This document shows positions 1 to 21,262 of a stretch of 64,000 nucleotides of DNA, in pieces (position 1 is the first letter of the stretch; each line of letters begins with the position of its first letter). The position numbers were made by a program, and so were the translations under genes. Origin of the DNA: Anisakis pegreffii (lineage: Eukaryota; Nematoda; Chromadorea; Rhabditida; Anisakidae); assembly GCA_035041965.1 (NCBI GenBank), contig JAPYMA010000402.1, positions 23,635-87,634 on the forward strand. Reading direction: 5' to 3'. The notes beneath the pieces are model-generated. The model was not told the origin of the DNA and ran no database searches. It was given only the letters and a program-made list of their open reading frames with translations.

Positions 1-330
1 TTTCGATTCACAGTGTTGTTGATTTTCTGAAGCTTCAGACATTCGCTGTCAAATTAAATCGTATAGCTGAATAGAGTTCGTAAAATTGTGTAAACTGGAC
101 ATTCAATGAATTCGAAAAAATTTTTTCAACTGATAAATGTCTTTCTGAAAATCATTTAACACAGCAAATTCGTACTTGGAATCGCTTGTGTTCTGTATCA
201 GTTGAATAGGTTGAATCTTATAATTAAACAAAATGAACTAGTACAATATGAATTAATATTTGTTCAAAAATAAAAATTAACGAAGTTTCTGAAGAGCAGA
301 CTTAGTAGACTTCAAATATAAATTTTTTGC
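1..330. other. upstream flank, no gene seen
   Basis: AT-rich sequence with no supported exon. A stop codon (TAA, 319-321) lies in frame just before the ATG at 331, so the zinc-finger gene either starts at 331 or is joined from an exon further left. No acceptor with an obvious partner exon was found here. Confidence 0.4.
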
Positions 331-3300
331 ATGATTAAGTTCCAGAAGAAATCAATTATGTGCTTCTGTTATCGTTTGTATGGCTCAACTGAAAGCTTTC
401 ACAATCATTTACGCAATTATCATTCGATTTCGATCCCGAGGCCAGTTCATTTTCGCAGGTTGGTAATTGCTTTTTATTTCATTGTCTGACTTATTCGTTG
501 TTAATTCACGTTTCCTCTCAATTATGGTTCGTTAATCCGGTCAAATTTTAATCAATCCTTTACAGTGATCAACCAAAGTCGACCAGTCGCGCAAGTGTGA
601 AATCAAAACCTCTGCAGTTGCCTAGAAATAGTTTGAAGAAGGAAAAGAAGCATCCATTAAAAATCGTGTTCAACGAAACTATCGACAATGATATTAAAAA
701 TAATACAAAAACTCATATTCGTTCACAATTGAAACATTTGTATGCAGATGGTTTTGTTTATGGTTTTATCAAATGGAAACGGAGAAGAAGCTTGAATCGA
801 TACGTTTATCATTATTTCTGGTGAGTTAATTGTCAAGCTGTGCTCAAAAATGTTTAGACATAATGGAATGATCGATTCTGAAATGCTCAAATTGCGATAT
901 GCATTGCAGTAAATCTTTTTTTAAATTTTAAAAGCAATGTTTCATTAGCTGCTGAGTATGTATTGCAATATTGTGCAGCAATTGATTGTTGAAAATTGCT
1001 CTTACAGTTGTATAGCATGAAGCAGCAATCATAAAAATAGTAATAATGATAATACTAAAATGATAGTAATGGTATCTTAATGATGATAATGATGGCGCTA
1101 GTTCACAACTTCATTCATAGTATTGTACAGGTGATGTATTTAAGGACTTGCGCGCAATGCTCGAAAAGCAATTATGGCGATGTGATCGGTTACGGATGTG
1201 TTTATCCATGTGAACTTGTTATTGTTCTGTCGTTGTGGTCTCATTATCTGAAGAAGCATTCAAGCAATATTGCTGAACGTTTTTGGTATGTTTCTTCATC
1301 GTTTCATTCTTGTTGCTTTTGATCTCTTTAAGGAAATTCATTCGCGCTGCAGCTGAATAAAGAATCGCTCATTGTGACAACATTAATTTTCAAGGAAAAT
1401 TTATTAACAAAAGCGTTTTTCCCGTTATTATATCTGTTTTATGTGATATTCAGAAGATTTTGCTCATTCATCGTGGCTTCATTCGTGCCATTCTTTCAGG
1501 AAGGCTATCGCTGAAAAATACAAATTTCCTTTGATACCTCCAGAGTAAGTTTCAATGCGATGGTCATTTGAAATGCTTCAAATTGTTTTGTCTGATCAGT
1601 CAAACGAATTATTTTTGAATTTGAAGTGACGTATTGTATTATTTCATCAATAGAGTAGTAGAGTAGAGTCACTTTCAAGAATTTTAATATGTTTCATCAC
1701 TTTACTCAACAATTGTCATTCGATTCTTTCGCGATACTTTTATAGCCGTTTAGATAATGAATTGAATATCTCAGTTTGGATAACGTCAGTTTGATTTGGT
1801 TTGACCAGTTAGATCGTTAAATTAAATAATTGATATGCTGCATGCAATTATAAACAGTCCTGTCATCATTTCGGAATCATTGTTGACCATTAACTCAATC
1901 TTTTGGCGTTAGGAACCTTTTGTGTTAAAATGTGAGAATATTTTTATGAGTGAGTGCTATAGAACTTATGAATAGAGCATTATTGCAATATGTAATGTAA
2001 TTCAGTTTGAGTGCAGTTCGGACTGAAGCAGGAGCTAGTTTTAATCAAACTGATAATGCCTCAAACTTATCATCAATCGATTGTTTCATTTGTCATCAGT
2101 ATCCGACGTTTTTCCTTTGCGATGATTTTTCTCTAATCATTCATATTCTTCAATATCACCTGTCAAACATAACGTCAAAAACACTCAACTTTCTAACTGC
2201 CAGGTTATCATTAACAGTTATAATTTATTTGTTTCGTTCATTTTTTCTTTCTGTTTTTTATAGAGCATTTTTTTAAAATCGTACTGTCTTGTCTATTACA
2301 CATTCTGCTGAGAGAGTACAATTTCTTGTGCCAAAAAAACAAAACAAAAATAAACCCATTTGAACTAACATTTCGCATAAAGATTATCTTTTTTTGTGTT
2401 TTAGATCAGAAATGAATACTGCACGATAGCGTAAATCTCAATTTTCGGTTATATTTTTTCAATAGATCTGGATTATAGAGTAAAGTTGATCGTAGATTCT
2501 TATTCCTGCAAAATTTACCAATTTCGGGTCAGAAATCAACTTGTTTTGAATTGATTCCTATCTTTGAGTTGGTCGAAAATTTATGTAAGTTTCAGGAGAA
2601 CGGAACTGGAGGAATATATTCCGTATCTAAGTGTAACTAATAACGAATATTTCTTCGGAAACGACGACAAACTAGTGTTGCACTGTGCGAAATGCGATTA
2701 CCGATGTGAATTAGTTGAGCGATTTCTGCAGCATGCAGTGTGGCATTCGGTGAAGCACTCGACTGAACGTCTGCAGAAGTTAAGCTTAGACACTCCGAAT
2801 GAAGAATGCTCTCTTATCAAAAAGTAAGTTTGTTCATCTTAGTTTGTGTTATTCTGTAAAGGATTCGAATTAGATATCGTATTTTGCGATACTAATTCAC
2901 GTTAACTTCGATTGATGAGCGCAATTGTGAGGTATTGTTGTTGTTTAAAGAACATACTCTGTTACATACTGGCTTGTTCAAGCTATTATGATCGTAACAT
3001 AACATTTTAGGATTTTAGGAATTTTTGCCGTTATCAGTAAATTCAAATAGTGAAATTTTAAGAAGATTATTTAAATTAATGTTAATGGTATCTAAATAGT
3101 TTTATATTCTTCAATCGCACTGTTACTGTTCATTTTGCTGAGATTGATGATGCAAGGTTGTGATCGTTGGTTCAATTGTAGTTTTTTGGTTGAAGAACCC
3201 ATCTTGGAATCAATAATCTTAGCGTCGTGTCGCAATTTCAATCCTGTGCAACGTGTGTGTCGACAGTGTTTCGCAATTTTGGATTGTTCGAACAAGCTGA

Positions 3301-3344
3301 ATGTTTTAGAGCACTACTATAAAATTCATGAAGAAGAATTGTAA
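331..3344 (+). CDS. C2H2-like zinc-finger protein, 7 exons, 385 aa
   Basis: Exons 331-458, 566-820, 1145-1285, 1500-1544, 2006-2203, 2596-2823 and 3182-3344 (stop TAA) join in one frame of 386 codons. Degenerate Cys/His modules are visible: C11/C13 with H26/H31; C146/C150 with H161/H166 (a CxxC at 130-133 precedes it); C216/C219 with H236/H241; a canonical finger C286-x2-C289-x12-H-x3-H; and C358-x2-C361 with H376/H381 near the C-terminus. A Lys/Arg-rich linker lies in exon 2. This suggests a nucleic-acid-binding nuclear protein, but no known family was recognised. All six introns are phase 2. Several fingers depart from standard spacing, so zinc binding by every module is uncertain. The start is the first ATG after an in-frame stop; an upstream exon is possible. 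An AATAAA lies 90 bases after the stop. Confidence 0.65.
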
Positions 3345-3433
3345 TTTGCTTTCCTTTCGATTCACATTTCTATCTTTTCAATTTGAAATTTAGCATTTGA
3401 GCATAATATATCTGGCGAGAAATTTCGTTCCTA

Positions 3434-3439
3434 AATAAA
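3434..3439 (+). terminator. polyadenylation signal of the zinc-finger gene
   Basis: A canonical AATAAA about 90 bases downstream of the zinc-finger stop codon, in a position fitting 3' end formation. Cleavage site not determinable. Confidence 0.5.
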
Positions 3440-4670
3440 GTAATTGAAGAAATTGAAACTTCCACCCATTTTTGCATTCAAACATTATGTTAGCTGTAAT
3501 GAGATTATATCATTTTCATGCATTCGCAATCGTCATTGATGCATTCTTTGGATACTTTCTTATTTGATAACGCATAAACACATGAGCATTGTATATGTTA
3601 TGTGTTTTGCAATTATACTTAAAGTTTGGTTTTTCATTCGCGTAAAGCTTAGTCTCTTTTCAGTTTCAGGAAGGATATCGCCACGTTCTACCGCTCTATT
3701 CTATGAAAACTTCTCTTGTTGGATAAAGTCCATCCACTCGACGTTATTAAACAATGGTGTGACTTACTTTTGGGAGTATTTGTAAAATGGCAATCGAACA
3801 TCATCTCTCATAAACATTAATATCTCATGAATATTGCTCAATAAATGGCATAATCTTATCATGGATGCAGCATTAAGCTTTAATGATGTTAACATTTGTA
3901 GAAACTTCATGACTTGAATGTATGAATCAATATTTTATTCGAATGAGTTTACCCCTGATGATGTTTACGGGTTATTCTTTTCACTTTGAAACTTGACAGA
4001 TATTGTGCTGTGGATTTCATTGTTACTTTGTTATTGTTTTTGTTAGTTCTGGCACTGTCACTTTGTCTTGATTCTTGTTATATTCAACAATGTATGGTTA
4101 GTTGATTCAATTGGAAGGGTGTGCAATCAGCCGAATCAAGAGTGCTTTTGATGTGTTGTTTCGGTGTTAATCTTATTGTGAACCGATGGAGCTTTATTTT
4201 TTTGTTTGAATTCTGTACAATTAATAAACTTACGAAGATTTATAAACTCATTCGGCATTTGTGAACGAATCTTCAGTTATATAAATCGTTTCTCTTCGAT
4301 TCGATGACTTTATTTAAGAATGTTTTTTTGCTTGTTTATTTCTTAATTTCCACATATACAATACAAAAGTATTAGGATTTGCTTTTTCATTCACTGGAAT
4401 ACACACGGATATGTTTGCATCGTAATCATTATTACTTCTCCTAAAAGAATGAGTGATGAAAACTTCTCAGTGTCTCATGGCTCACTTAGGATAACGACCA
4501 ATTTTATTTCCATTGACGCATACACCAGCCAGTAAGTAAGTGCTGTTAGAAAATGTACGTAAAAGTATGGTATAAGTGAAATTCCGTTCAATAAAATCAT
4601 TGACTGAGGATCTGATAAAATGGTTTATCAACGTTGTTATCATTATTATTATTGCTGTTATAATTACCGG
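3440..4670. other. intergenic region between zinc-finger gene and NVL
   Basis: Low-complexity AT-rich sequence. One short open stretch (about 3670-3785, after a TTTCAG) could be an alternative 3' exon of the upstream gene, but nothing supports it. Another AATAAA-like sequence is near 4223. No other gene seen. Confidence 0.4.
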
Positions 4671-4680
4671 GTTTTGCAGT
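4671..4680 (+). promoter_or_regulatory. possible spliced-leader acceptor upstream of NVL
   Basis: A GTTTTGCAG acceptor-like motif ends at 4679, 31 bases upstream of the NVL ATG at 4711. No coding exon upstream connects in frame. In nematodes this arrangement is typical of spliced-leader trans-splicing. It is an inference from position only; a cis-spliced 5' UTR exon would look the same. Confidence 0.35.
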
Positions 4681-4710
4681 TGGTGGTTAAGAGATTTAAA
4701 ATTGTTCCGG

Positions 4711-13139
<8,429 letters not shown>

Positions 13140-16100
13140 TCATCCAGTTTGAATTGACTGTTCGTCAGATTTTGTTTATTAATTGTTAATTGTTTCAGTT
13201 TATCACATCATAATTCGTGATCATTTCATCCATTCTTGGGTCGACAGAAAATGTTTTGCGTTCATTAGACATCGTTTTTGCTAATTCTATTAGTGTTGTT
13301 GTCAGTTATTGTTTGTTCACTTTTATGTTGACAGTTTTGTTGGTTTATTTGTAAAATTCGTTTGACGATTGTTGAACTGAGTGCTGTTTTTGTTGAGAAA
13401 TTGTTGTTCTCTTTTTTTAATAAAAAAGTTCAATTTTTCGACACGACTTGTAGCTGTTGGGCAGTTTATAACGATCGGGTATGATTGCTTTCATCGTCAT
13501 TTAATCTCAAACAGCTTCGTCGATTTGATTCTCTCAAAAATTGACTCATTAACAATAACTGTGCAATTGTGATCGTTTAGAGCTAAAAGTAACGAAAAGA
13601 TGAATCTTGGTATACATGGTCTTCTAGCTATGGGGAGCGGTAGGATAATGATTATCATTTACTGTAAGTTTACATTGAGAGACTGGATGTTGTTTGATGG
13701 GGAAGTTTATAAGGATTGGGATATTGACGAGTAGAGACATTGCGATAAAATACTCTCAAGAGTTACCGCTCAGTGTATATCCTCGGTGTTTGAGTAGAAA
13801 ACTGCTATCATATCATAAAATCGTCAGTTGTTTCGGGTTTGATCAGTAACTTCATGACCCTTTGGTACCATCGGATAGAAGTCGTTCGCAGATTTCAACA
13901 TATTTATGCATAAGATTATGATGATAACTAAGAATTCGAGGAGGCTTCGTTCATTTCAGAGGTATTTATGTAACGTACACTTAGGCTTTTCCATTATGCC
14001 GCATATCTCCATATAATTGATCGCAATTTAAACCTCAGTTTTGATCAGCAACCCCATCATCCTTCTACGAAATCAGATTCACCGATTATTTTTCTGTATT
14101 CTTCATTTGACGATCCTAAGCTCACATCTGCACTGAACAGGAAATTTTTTATATATGCCTCTTGGGAGGTGCGGAATTATGTATTAGTATATTACCATTA
14201 CAAGAAATGTGTTGTCGTCTTCGACAGGAAGTTCTTACAATGGATTTAGCAGAAGTTTGTTTAACATCTCAACAGCACGATTCTGCGGGATTCTTCAATG
14301 AATTTCATGTAACTCCACATTCGAATAAATCGCTACTCATAACAGCGATCTTCAGATAGAAGGAATTTGAGATATTCATAAGTTACATGACTTTGCGTGC
14401 AAGACCACTCCATTGTGTTGATACAAATCGGTACCTTTCCAGACTTTGTCATAGCGACATTTTTTAGTACTATTCGATAGAGGAAATCGTGGGCTATCAG
14501 GAAGGCATTTATCAACGGAAAAACCTCATTTCCAATGATACAGCCGCGGTTGTGAAACAACTGGGCGATTTCTTAGCGTCGCCTATCTCTTTGTATCTCA
14601 CTGGTCCGTCCACATGCTATCGCACGGCGTGCCTGTTGGCCTTCTGTTGAACCACCATCCCCCTTCCACCCCCCCCTCCATGCGACAATTTAAATGACCG
14701 CAATGCTCCTTCTGCAGTGATTGTCTATTATATCTATGATACATATCAAAAGAAAAGTCATGAAATTTACTCGACAATTAAGAAATGTCGATGGTATCAA
14801 TGGATCACTTCTTTGTGACCAAATATGCATTTTAAAAATACCATTGAACATTTGCAGTGAAATTATTTTTAAAGAAATCAGTCAGCAATGATCTCTCAAC
14901 CTCCCTGCATCTTCTCAACGCCCTCAAATTCCTCCCCTACTAGAATTACTGCTGTGTATAATTCATTAAAACGTCAATCAATCGCTTCCACTACACAAGA
15001 AGTAAAAAATATGCAAACATCGATTTCGGTGAAGTACCATGATGCAAATATTGAAGGATTCTCGTGAAGTCACATTATTAAACTGCTTGAATTAATAATA
15101 ATAATAATAACGTATCCAAAAGCACTGAGGAGTGTTAAGACAGCAAGTTCCATTCGAATTACTATCATTTGATTGCAAATTGTTTATCGGAAGTGACATT
15201 TGAGCGGAAAAGAGGAAATTTGTTGGTTTTGTTAGTGTTTTGATTGTTTGTTGCGAAAACTTATGTGTGAAATTGTTGAATAATCGATTGTTGCGACAAG
15301 TTGAAGTGATGAGATAAAATGAGTTGTTAGCTATATGCAGAGCTTAGATGATAGAAGATGCGGTTGTATATGGCATAATCACGCTTATGCGTTCATGTGT
15401 ATGTGTGTGTGTTTGTGCATGATGGAATTGTTTAAGAAAAGATATTGGAGATTTGGATAAGAACATCTGAACAAAGCAAATCCTGAGAGAGAACGACCAG
15501 ATGCATAGGAGGCGGCATTGTGATGCTTTCAGATTAGTCGAGCAGATAGAGCGCGATAAGTTTAGAATGAAAAGAAATGATTCCGTTGATTTAGATGGCC
15601 ATCAGGCGTCGTCACGTTTTGATTCAGTTTAGTGTCGCTCGCTTCATTGATTTTATCATATCATAGAGCATTATCGCTCGCCCTCTTATTCTCGGCAGTC
15701 TCTTCAATTAGCCCAAGTTATTCATTCTGAACGAATGAGGAACAATCTTCAGCTCGCATCGATTTCTTGAATCACTTCCTCACTGAGTTGAGTATCATTT
15801 CAACGAATGCCAAGTAACATTTCCAAAGATTCTAATTTAAGAATTGAATAACATTTCAAATGTTGCTACATCGTGCCATTGTCAGTTATAAAGTTCTATT
15901 GGCTTAGGCTTCACTGCCGCCTTCTATGCTGTTCCTGCATTGAATCAATGTCATTTTCAATGCGTTATGTGATAGATATGTGCGCTTTGGGTCTGATATG
16001 AATGGTGAATCTCCAGTTATGTTCACGGCTGCAAATAAAATCAAATCTCCATGGATATCCGTTTGATGTTATGCATATATCCATTATTTATTTCATTTTG

Positions 16101-16619
16101 CTTATCCATTATTTGTTTTATTCGCACATTTAGTTCATTTCGTATTCATTCTATCTGCGTGTGCCTCATTTAGACGATCATATTTCTGGATGAGTTAAGA
16201 TGTATCAATCCGATTTTAAGTGATAGGGCAATGGAAAAATTGTTAGGTGCGGATGTTGGTGGATTTCTTATATGTACAACTTTCGTATGGTTGATAATGA
16301 GAGGGACACACTTTATTGGGTAAATTGTTGACTGTCAACGTAGTTCAGAGCATATTTTGACCAACTGATGAGATATTCATCGTGACTGACATTGACATTC
16401 ACCAACAATGCATAATTAGCGATTTAGTCCGTTCAAGAATATCCAAATACGATCTCAGTCACAATTTTTTCCATTCTTGCGCTTCATTTAACGACTCATG
16501 TTTTGGTTATAAATTCATTTTTTACTAATTGAAGTGCCACTTGCAGATTGTCAAATGATGAAGATAAGAATGCTTTTGAGGTTATGAGATGTGCACATAG
16601 GTGATCAGTTTGAATAGGC
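13140..16619. other. intergenic region between NVL and the channel gene
   Basis: A possible NVL polyadenylation AATAAA is at 13419-13424. A short ATG frame at 13600-13663 ends in a strong GTAAGT donor and has a TTTAG 20 bases upstream of the ATG; joined to 13892 onward it would give only about 60 residues of unrecognised, AT-biased sequence. Opposed short frames at 14162-14359 (+) and 14333-14560 (-), and a C-rich tract near 14650-14690, look like decayed repeat sequence. A short (AAT)n run is near 15100. No supported gene. Confidence 0.35.
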
Positions 16620-19600
16620 ATGATAAGTTTACTGCTATGTGTCTATATGACGATTGAATTGGCTAATACGAACACAACTGATGGGTATTCGAAGTATGGA
16701 ATACCACTAAACTATTCGTTAGTTTTCTACTATTTCATCGCATTGTTTCTCTGAATCTTTCGTAGAACTCACCAACATGTTAAATTTGTTTGATGTTAAT
16801 TCATTAGTGTAACTATTGTTTAATAGCATAGTTGTTGTGATCAACATGTTAAAGTGTGCAATTAAATGTTCATCACTGAATTTGATTGTGGAAATTCTGA
16901 TCATTGTTGATTGAACAAACTGAGAATCTATCACAAATTTGTTCTATTAATACCAAGCAATCACCGCTACTTCTAACACCACCTTAAGGTTTTCCTTGAG
17001 AGATGAGGCAGATGAATTCGTTGATAAACGCAGCACGAATGAACAAGATATCAAGGATTGGTGGCCACCTAAAGACGGCGAATGCATCGACGATGCACTA
17101 GTGATCACTGAACTGCTTAAAGATTACGATAAGTTCAAGTTGCCAGGCGGTTCGAATGTTCAAGTCTCTGTTGAGGTTCGTATTATGCACGCTTTGGGTG
17201 TTCAGTGGTCAAATATTGATGGATTGCATTAATGGATTTGTTTATCTGAACGGCTTGATGTTTTCGTTGATCGGTATTGCAGATTTGGGTACAAGAAGTG
17301 TCGAAAATAATCGAAATAACAAGTGAATTTGAGTTGGATATTTATGTGACCGAAAAGTGGATCGACCCTTCGCTTGCATACGATCACCTCAATCCTTGCA
17401 AGAAGTGGGTCAATCTTGATGATCATCTATCTTGCAAATGCTGAAAGCGCAATAGTTTTGTTAATTGAATCGATGAAAGATAAAATTGTCGCCTAAATTT
17501 AGCAAGATGCTTTTGCAATTTCCTTACTGAAAACGAATCCGAGTTCGCAGGCAGCCAATGGAATTGCAAAATGTTTTTTTAAGTTTGATTTTCGAACACT
17601 GCCATAGGAAGTACTGCCATATAAGGAATCAATGAGCTCTCATTCATGGATTAGAGATATTGATCTTGAAATGATTCGGCAGTCTCACTGCATGTGAATA
17701 TTTCACTTAGCGCAATCAAATGACGATTTTGAAGGAATATGTCAGTGGATGGTGGTAAAGTATTACCGCAAATTTGGAGTCCACATGCTTGTTTTGTGAA
17801 CAGCAAAGATGCGTCCATACATCGAAGTCCATTCATCAACATATTCTTGCAAATATATAGCAACGGCAGTGTATGGCACAATTACAGGTGATCAGCAGAG
17901 TATCAATCACAATGCTTCACAGGAACATTCACCTATTTATCACCTTAATAGTGCTTAACTTTATCGCAATTTATTTTTCAACTGCATCTATTAATTCAAC
18001 ACCTCGTAATTCGATCACCTCATTATTTCAATATATTATTGTAATATACCTTCATTTATCAACAAACTTTAGTACCTTTGTAATACTCATTACGTGATGA
18101 GAATGAGATCGCATTGCTTCAGATATTGCTATCAAAACTGTTCATTATTCTCCGATTTTACTTCGCATTTTAGGAGCACCGCTAAATAGACAGCAGTTTT
18201 GTTGATTATTTTTTGGAGTCAACTTATTCAGAGAACACAATTTTAGGATAAAACTCACAGGTCCATGCTCAAATGCATTAAGAACGTTTCCGATTGACCA
18301 GCAGAAGTGTATGCTTTTCTATGAATCGTTTAATCACAATTATGAACAAGTAAATTCTAATTTTCATTCCACTGAACTTAAACTTGTATGAATCACTATT
18401 GCCAAATCCTGATACAGTGAACAATTGGATTTCAATTGTAAAAAAAAAACAATTTCACGCTAAATAGATTTCCAATGAAAAATATTCAACTTATTTAGGC
18501 GTTTTGTTCATTACTCAGGCACGTTTTTTTCATGTATTTATCCGTCATTGCATAAGTCATTTGAGGTAGCGATGGAATGGACTGAAACTGCTCCACCAAT
18601 AACAATTTTGAAGCAAAACATCACTTTACCTGACTATGTGCTAGTCGATTTCACAGCCACAAGTGTGAGGAGGGTGAGGATGTTCTGCACGTTTTATAAC
18701 ATTTAATATTGACAAGCGTTTCTTTATCACCGTTTGTTTGGGAATACAACTTCGTCAATGTAACTGTATCATTAGGGTTCAGCAATATATTTTATTACAA
18801 CCATTCAGTTCGAATACTCATTGTTGTCGTAATGTTGAACTATATCGCAATATTTTGATGTGAGCATATTGTCACTGTTTCATTTCACTGAATGTCCAAT
18901 TATTCTTCAGCTTCACTGCTTTCAAGCACATCTAAACAATGTCATAAATGCAATTTTTTCATGTCATAAGCAAAATGCGTTTATTAATTGATTTCAGCTG
19001 TATCCACCTGGCATATGGAATGAACTCATCGCCACATTCACTTTTCAACGTCTTTATGGATTTTATATCTTGCAGGTTCCATTTGAAAGTTTTTTACATT
19101 TCATCCATACCGTTTCGATCATCCTTGTCCACAATTCTTGGATTTGATCTCATGAAGAAGAAAACTTATCAGTAGTTAATTTGAGAATTAGATTTGTTAT
19201 GGGAATACAAGTTAGCTGGATCCAATTGTTCGAAGAAAATCAATTGATCATGTGCATAGCATCCATGAAAATGAGCGATTGTATGCAGAATTACTGGATG
19301 ATAATCACTTAATAACGGTTATCGAGTGTCTTCAAAATACAATTGTTATTACAGGTATATGTGCCAGCGTACATTTCCGTCTTCATTTCGTGGGTTTGTT
19401 TCTTTCCTCTTATCAGTCTATCATCGGTTCAGCATTTTACCGGATCCACATTTTCTTCTGACTATTCGCATGCCCAATTCATTTTCACATAAAGACTTGA
19501 GATAGCATAAGGTCTCATTATAGTCCAATTAGTTTTGTCGCATCAATTCCGAACGTTAAGCTACATTATTTTAAGTCTACTCAGATCAAGATGACAATGA

Positions 19601-21262
19601 AGTAAATCAGTACTGGACAGTTGAACAGAGTAGAGTGAAAATGTTTCAGGTATCCTTCTACCTCGGTCCACACAATATCCCTTCGAGGACAACTGTTGGC
19701 GTTAACTCGCTTCTCGCTTTAACGTATCAATGCGCATTATTTTATCATAATTCATCTTCATACTTGTATTTTTCATTTATTCCTGACAATTAATTGTATT
19801 CTACGAAAGAATTTCTCGTATGAATTTGTATTCCGAAAAATGCACCATTCGCATTCCGAAAATTTCACATTGATACAATCATTTTGAAGTTTCATTCAGA
19901 TCGTTGAACAAAGTCATCGGAGTTTCTTCTTTGATGAACTAAAATAAACTTTCTTTGTCAGGTTTCAATTTGGATCCGTTGTGAGCAACTTACCAAAAAC
20001 GAGTGACGTTAAAGGTTGCTAAATCACTCTTGATTGCCTTAGATTTTCTCAATTTCTTCAGCATTTTATCGCACTGTTAAGTTGACATTGAAAAGTGATA
20101 CTTATGATGTTAATATCTATCATTTAGATGCGTGTTGCATTGTTTTGTTGATTTTGTAGCAATGAAATATTCATACTAAACAAATAAGCTAAGAAAAGAG
20201 TCCATTCATCAGCATAGCGCATAACCGATCTCAGCATATTATATTTTGTTAAGCTTCATCAAATTTGTGCTCTGATTTATGATGAACATTCAAATGATTT
20301 CAATTTGAAGCAATTGATGTGTGGATACTTAGTTCAATGGCATTTATATTCGCCTCATTAATTGAACTCGCTATTGTTGGGTTTATGACGCGGCGTGAAT
20401 CTGATCTTGCGATCAAGTTAGTCGATATTTCTTGATGAACTTTTCGTTTTTACAAATTGGAAACGAGTGAATCTGCGTTCTTGTCATGATTCCTTATCAT
20501 TCACCGAAATTCTTTGAATACCAATTTAATAACAAAGTAATACCATCCAAATGTCGGAATATTGAAGAATATGTAAATAAAAGAAATGAAACAGTCAAAA
20601 TGTGGTGTATTCGTTAAAATCTCGGAATCTATGTTAAACCTCAAGAATCGAGGATCATATGAGTAAATATTCAGATCACAAGCTTTTGCGGAAGCATTTT
20701 CAAAATTTTATCAAGTGATTTTTCAGTTGTAAATGCTCCATTCTATGTATGAAGTGCAGCATTTGGACAGCGAGTAAAATTGATAAGGTTGTTTCATGAT
20801 TAAATTTCATTGCTTAAAAGTAACTAATGTAATGTGAGATATTAGTTTGTAAATAGAATTCGAGTTTGTGACCACCTGTAATTTCTAAGTTTCATTCAGT
20901 AGCTTATGATCTTTTGATATCATTTGGTATCAGGCAAATTTTATATCGAATAGTTAATCCACTTGTGCATAACGAATGTTGTCATATCTCCTATTTTCAA
21001 TCCATTTCTTAACTCTATTAGAAACACTGACATTAGTGCATACGAGGAACTACTATGTGGAGTATCATTTCGCTCGTTCAATGTCAACTATGAACTAAAC
21101 GATATTTAAGAAAAGCTTGCAATCGGCATGAGACATTGACTGCTAATGATTTTTGTGACATCTGAAACATCATTTGAAACTCATTTTTAGATGTCATCGA
21201 TAATATTTCCAACGTTTTTCGTTGCCTTCAACATATGGTATTGGTTCTTCTTTTTAGGGTGA
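16620..21262 (+). CDS. Cys-loop ligand-gated ion channel subunit (LGC type), 13 exons, 413 aa
   Basis: Exons 16620-16717, 17001-17175, 17283-17404, 17735-17887, 18247-18349, 18566-18673, 18998-19075, 19355-19393, 19650-19723, 19962-20014, 20311-20416, 20727-20787 and 21191-21262 join in frame with a stop. Exon 1 gives a signal peptide ([15 protein letters not shown]) directly after an upstream in-frame stop. The extracellular domain follows, with [20 protein letters not shown] and a canonical Cys-loop (C190, 13 residues including FPID, C204). M1 covers about 275-298. M2 (about 303-322) starts [15 protein letters not shown], the Pro-Ser-Arg pattern of anion channels. M3 is about 338-360 and M4 is in the last exon, ending FFFLG. 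Such subunits form pentameric plasma-membrane neurotransmitter receptors. It resembles nematode LGC/ACC-type chloride channels; the ligand cannot be told. The M3-M4 loop is only about 30 residues. Confidence 0.88.

Noticed and set aside
3564..3785. 73-codon forward frame after the zinc-finger gene
   Set aside because: A TTTCAG inside it could mark an alternative last exon, but it lies beyond an AATAAA and has no finger-like residues.
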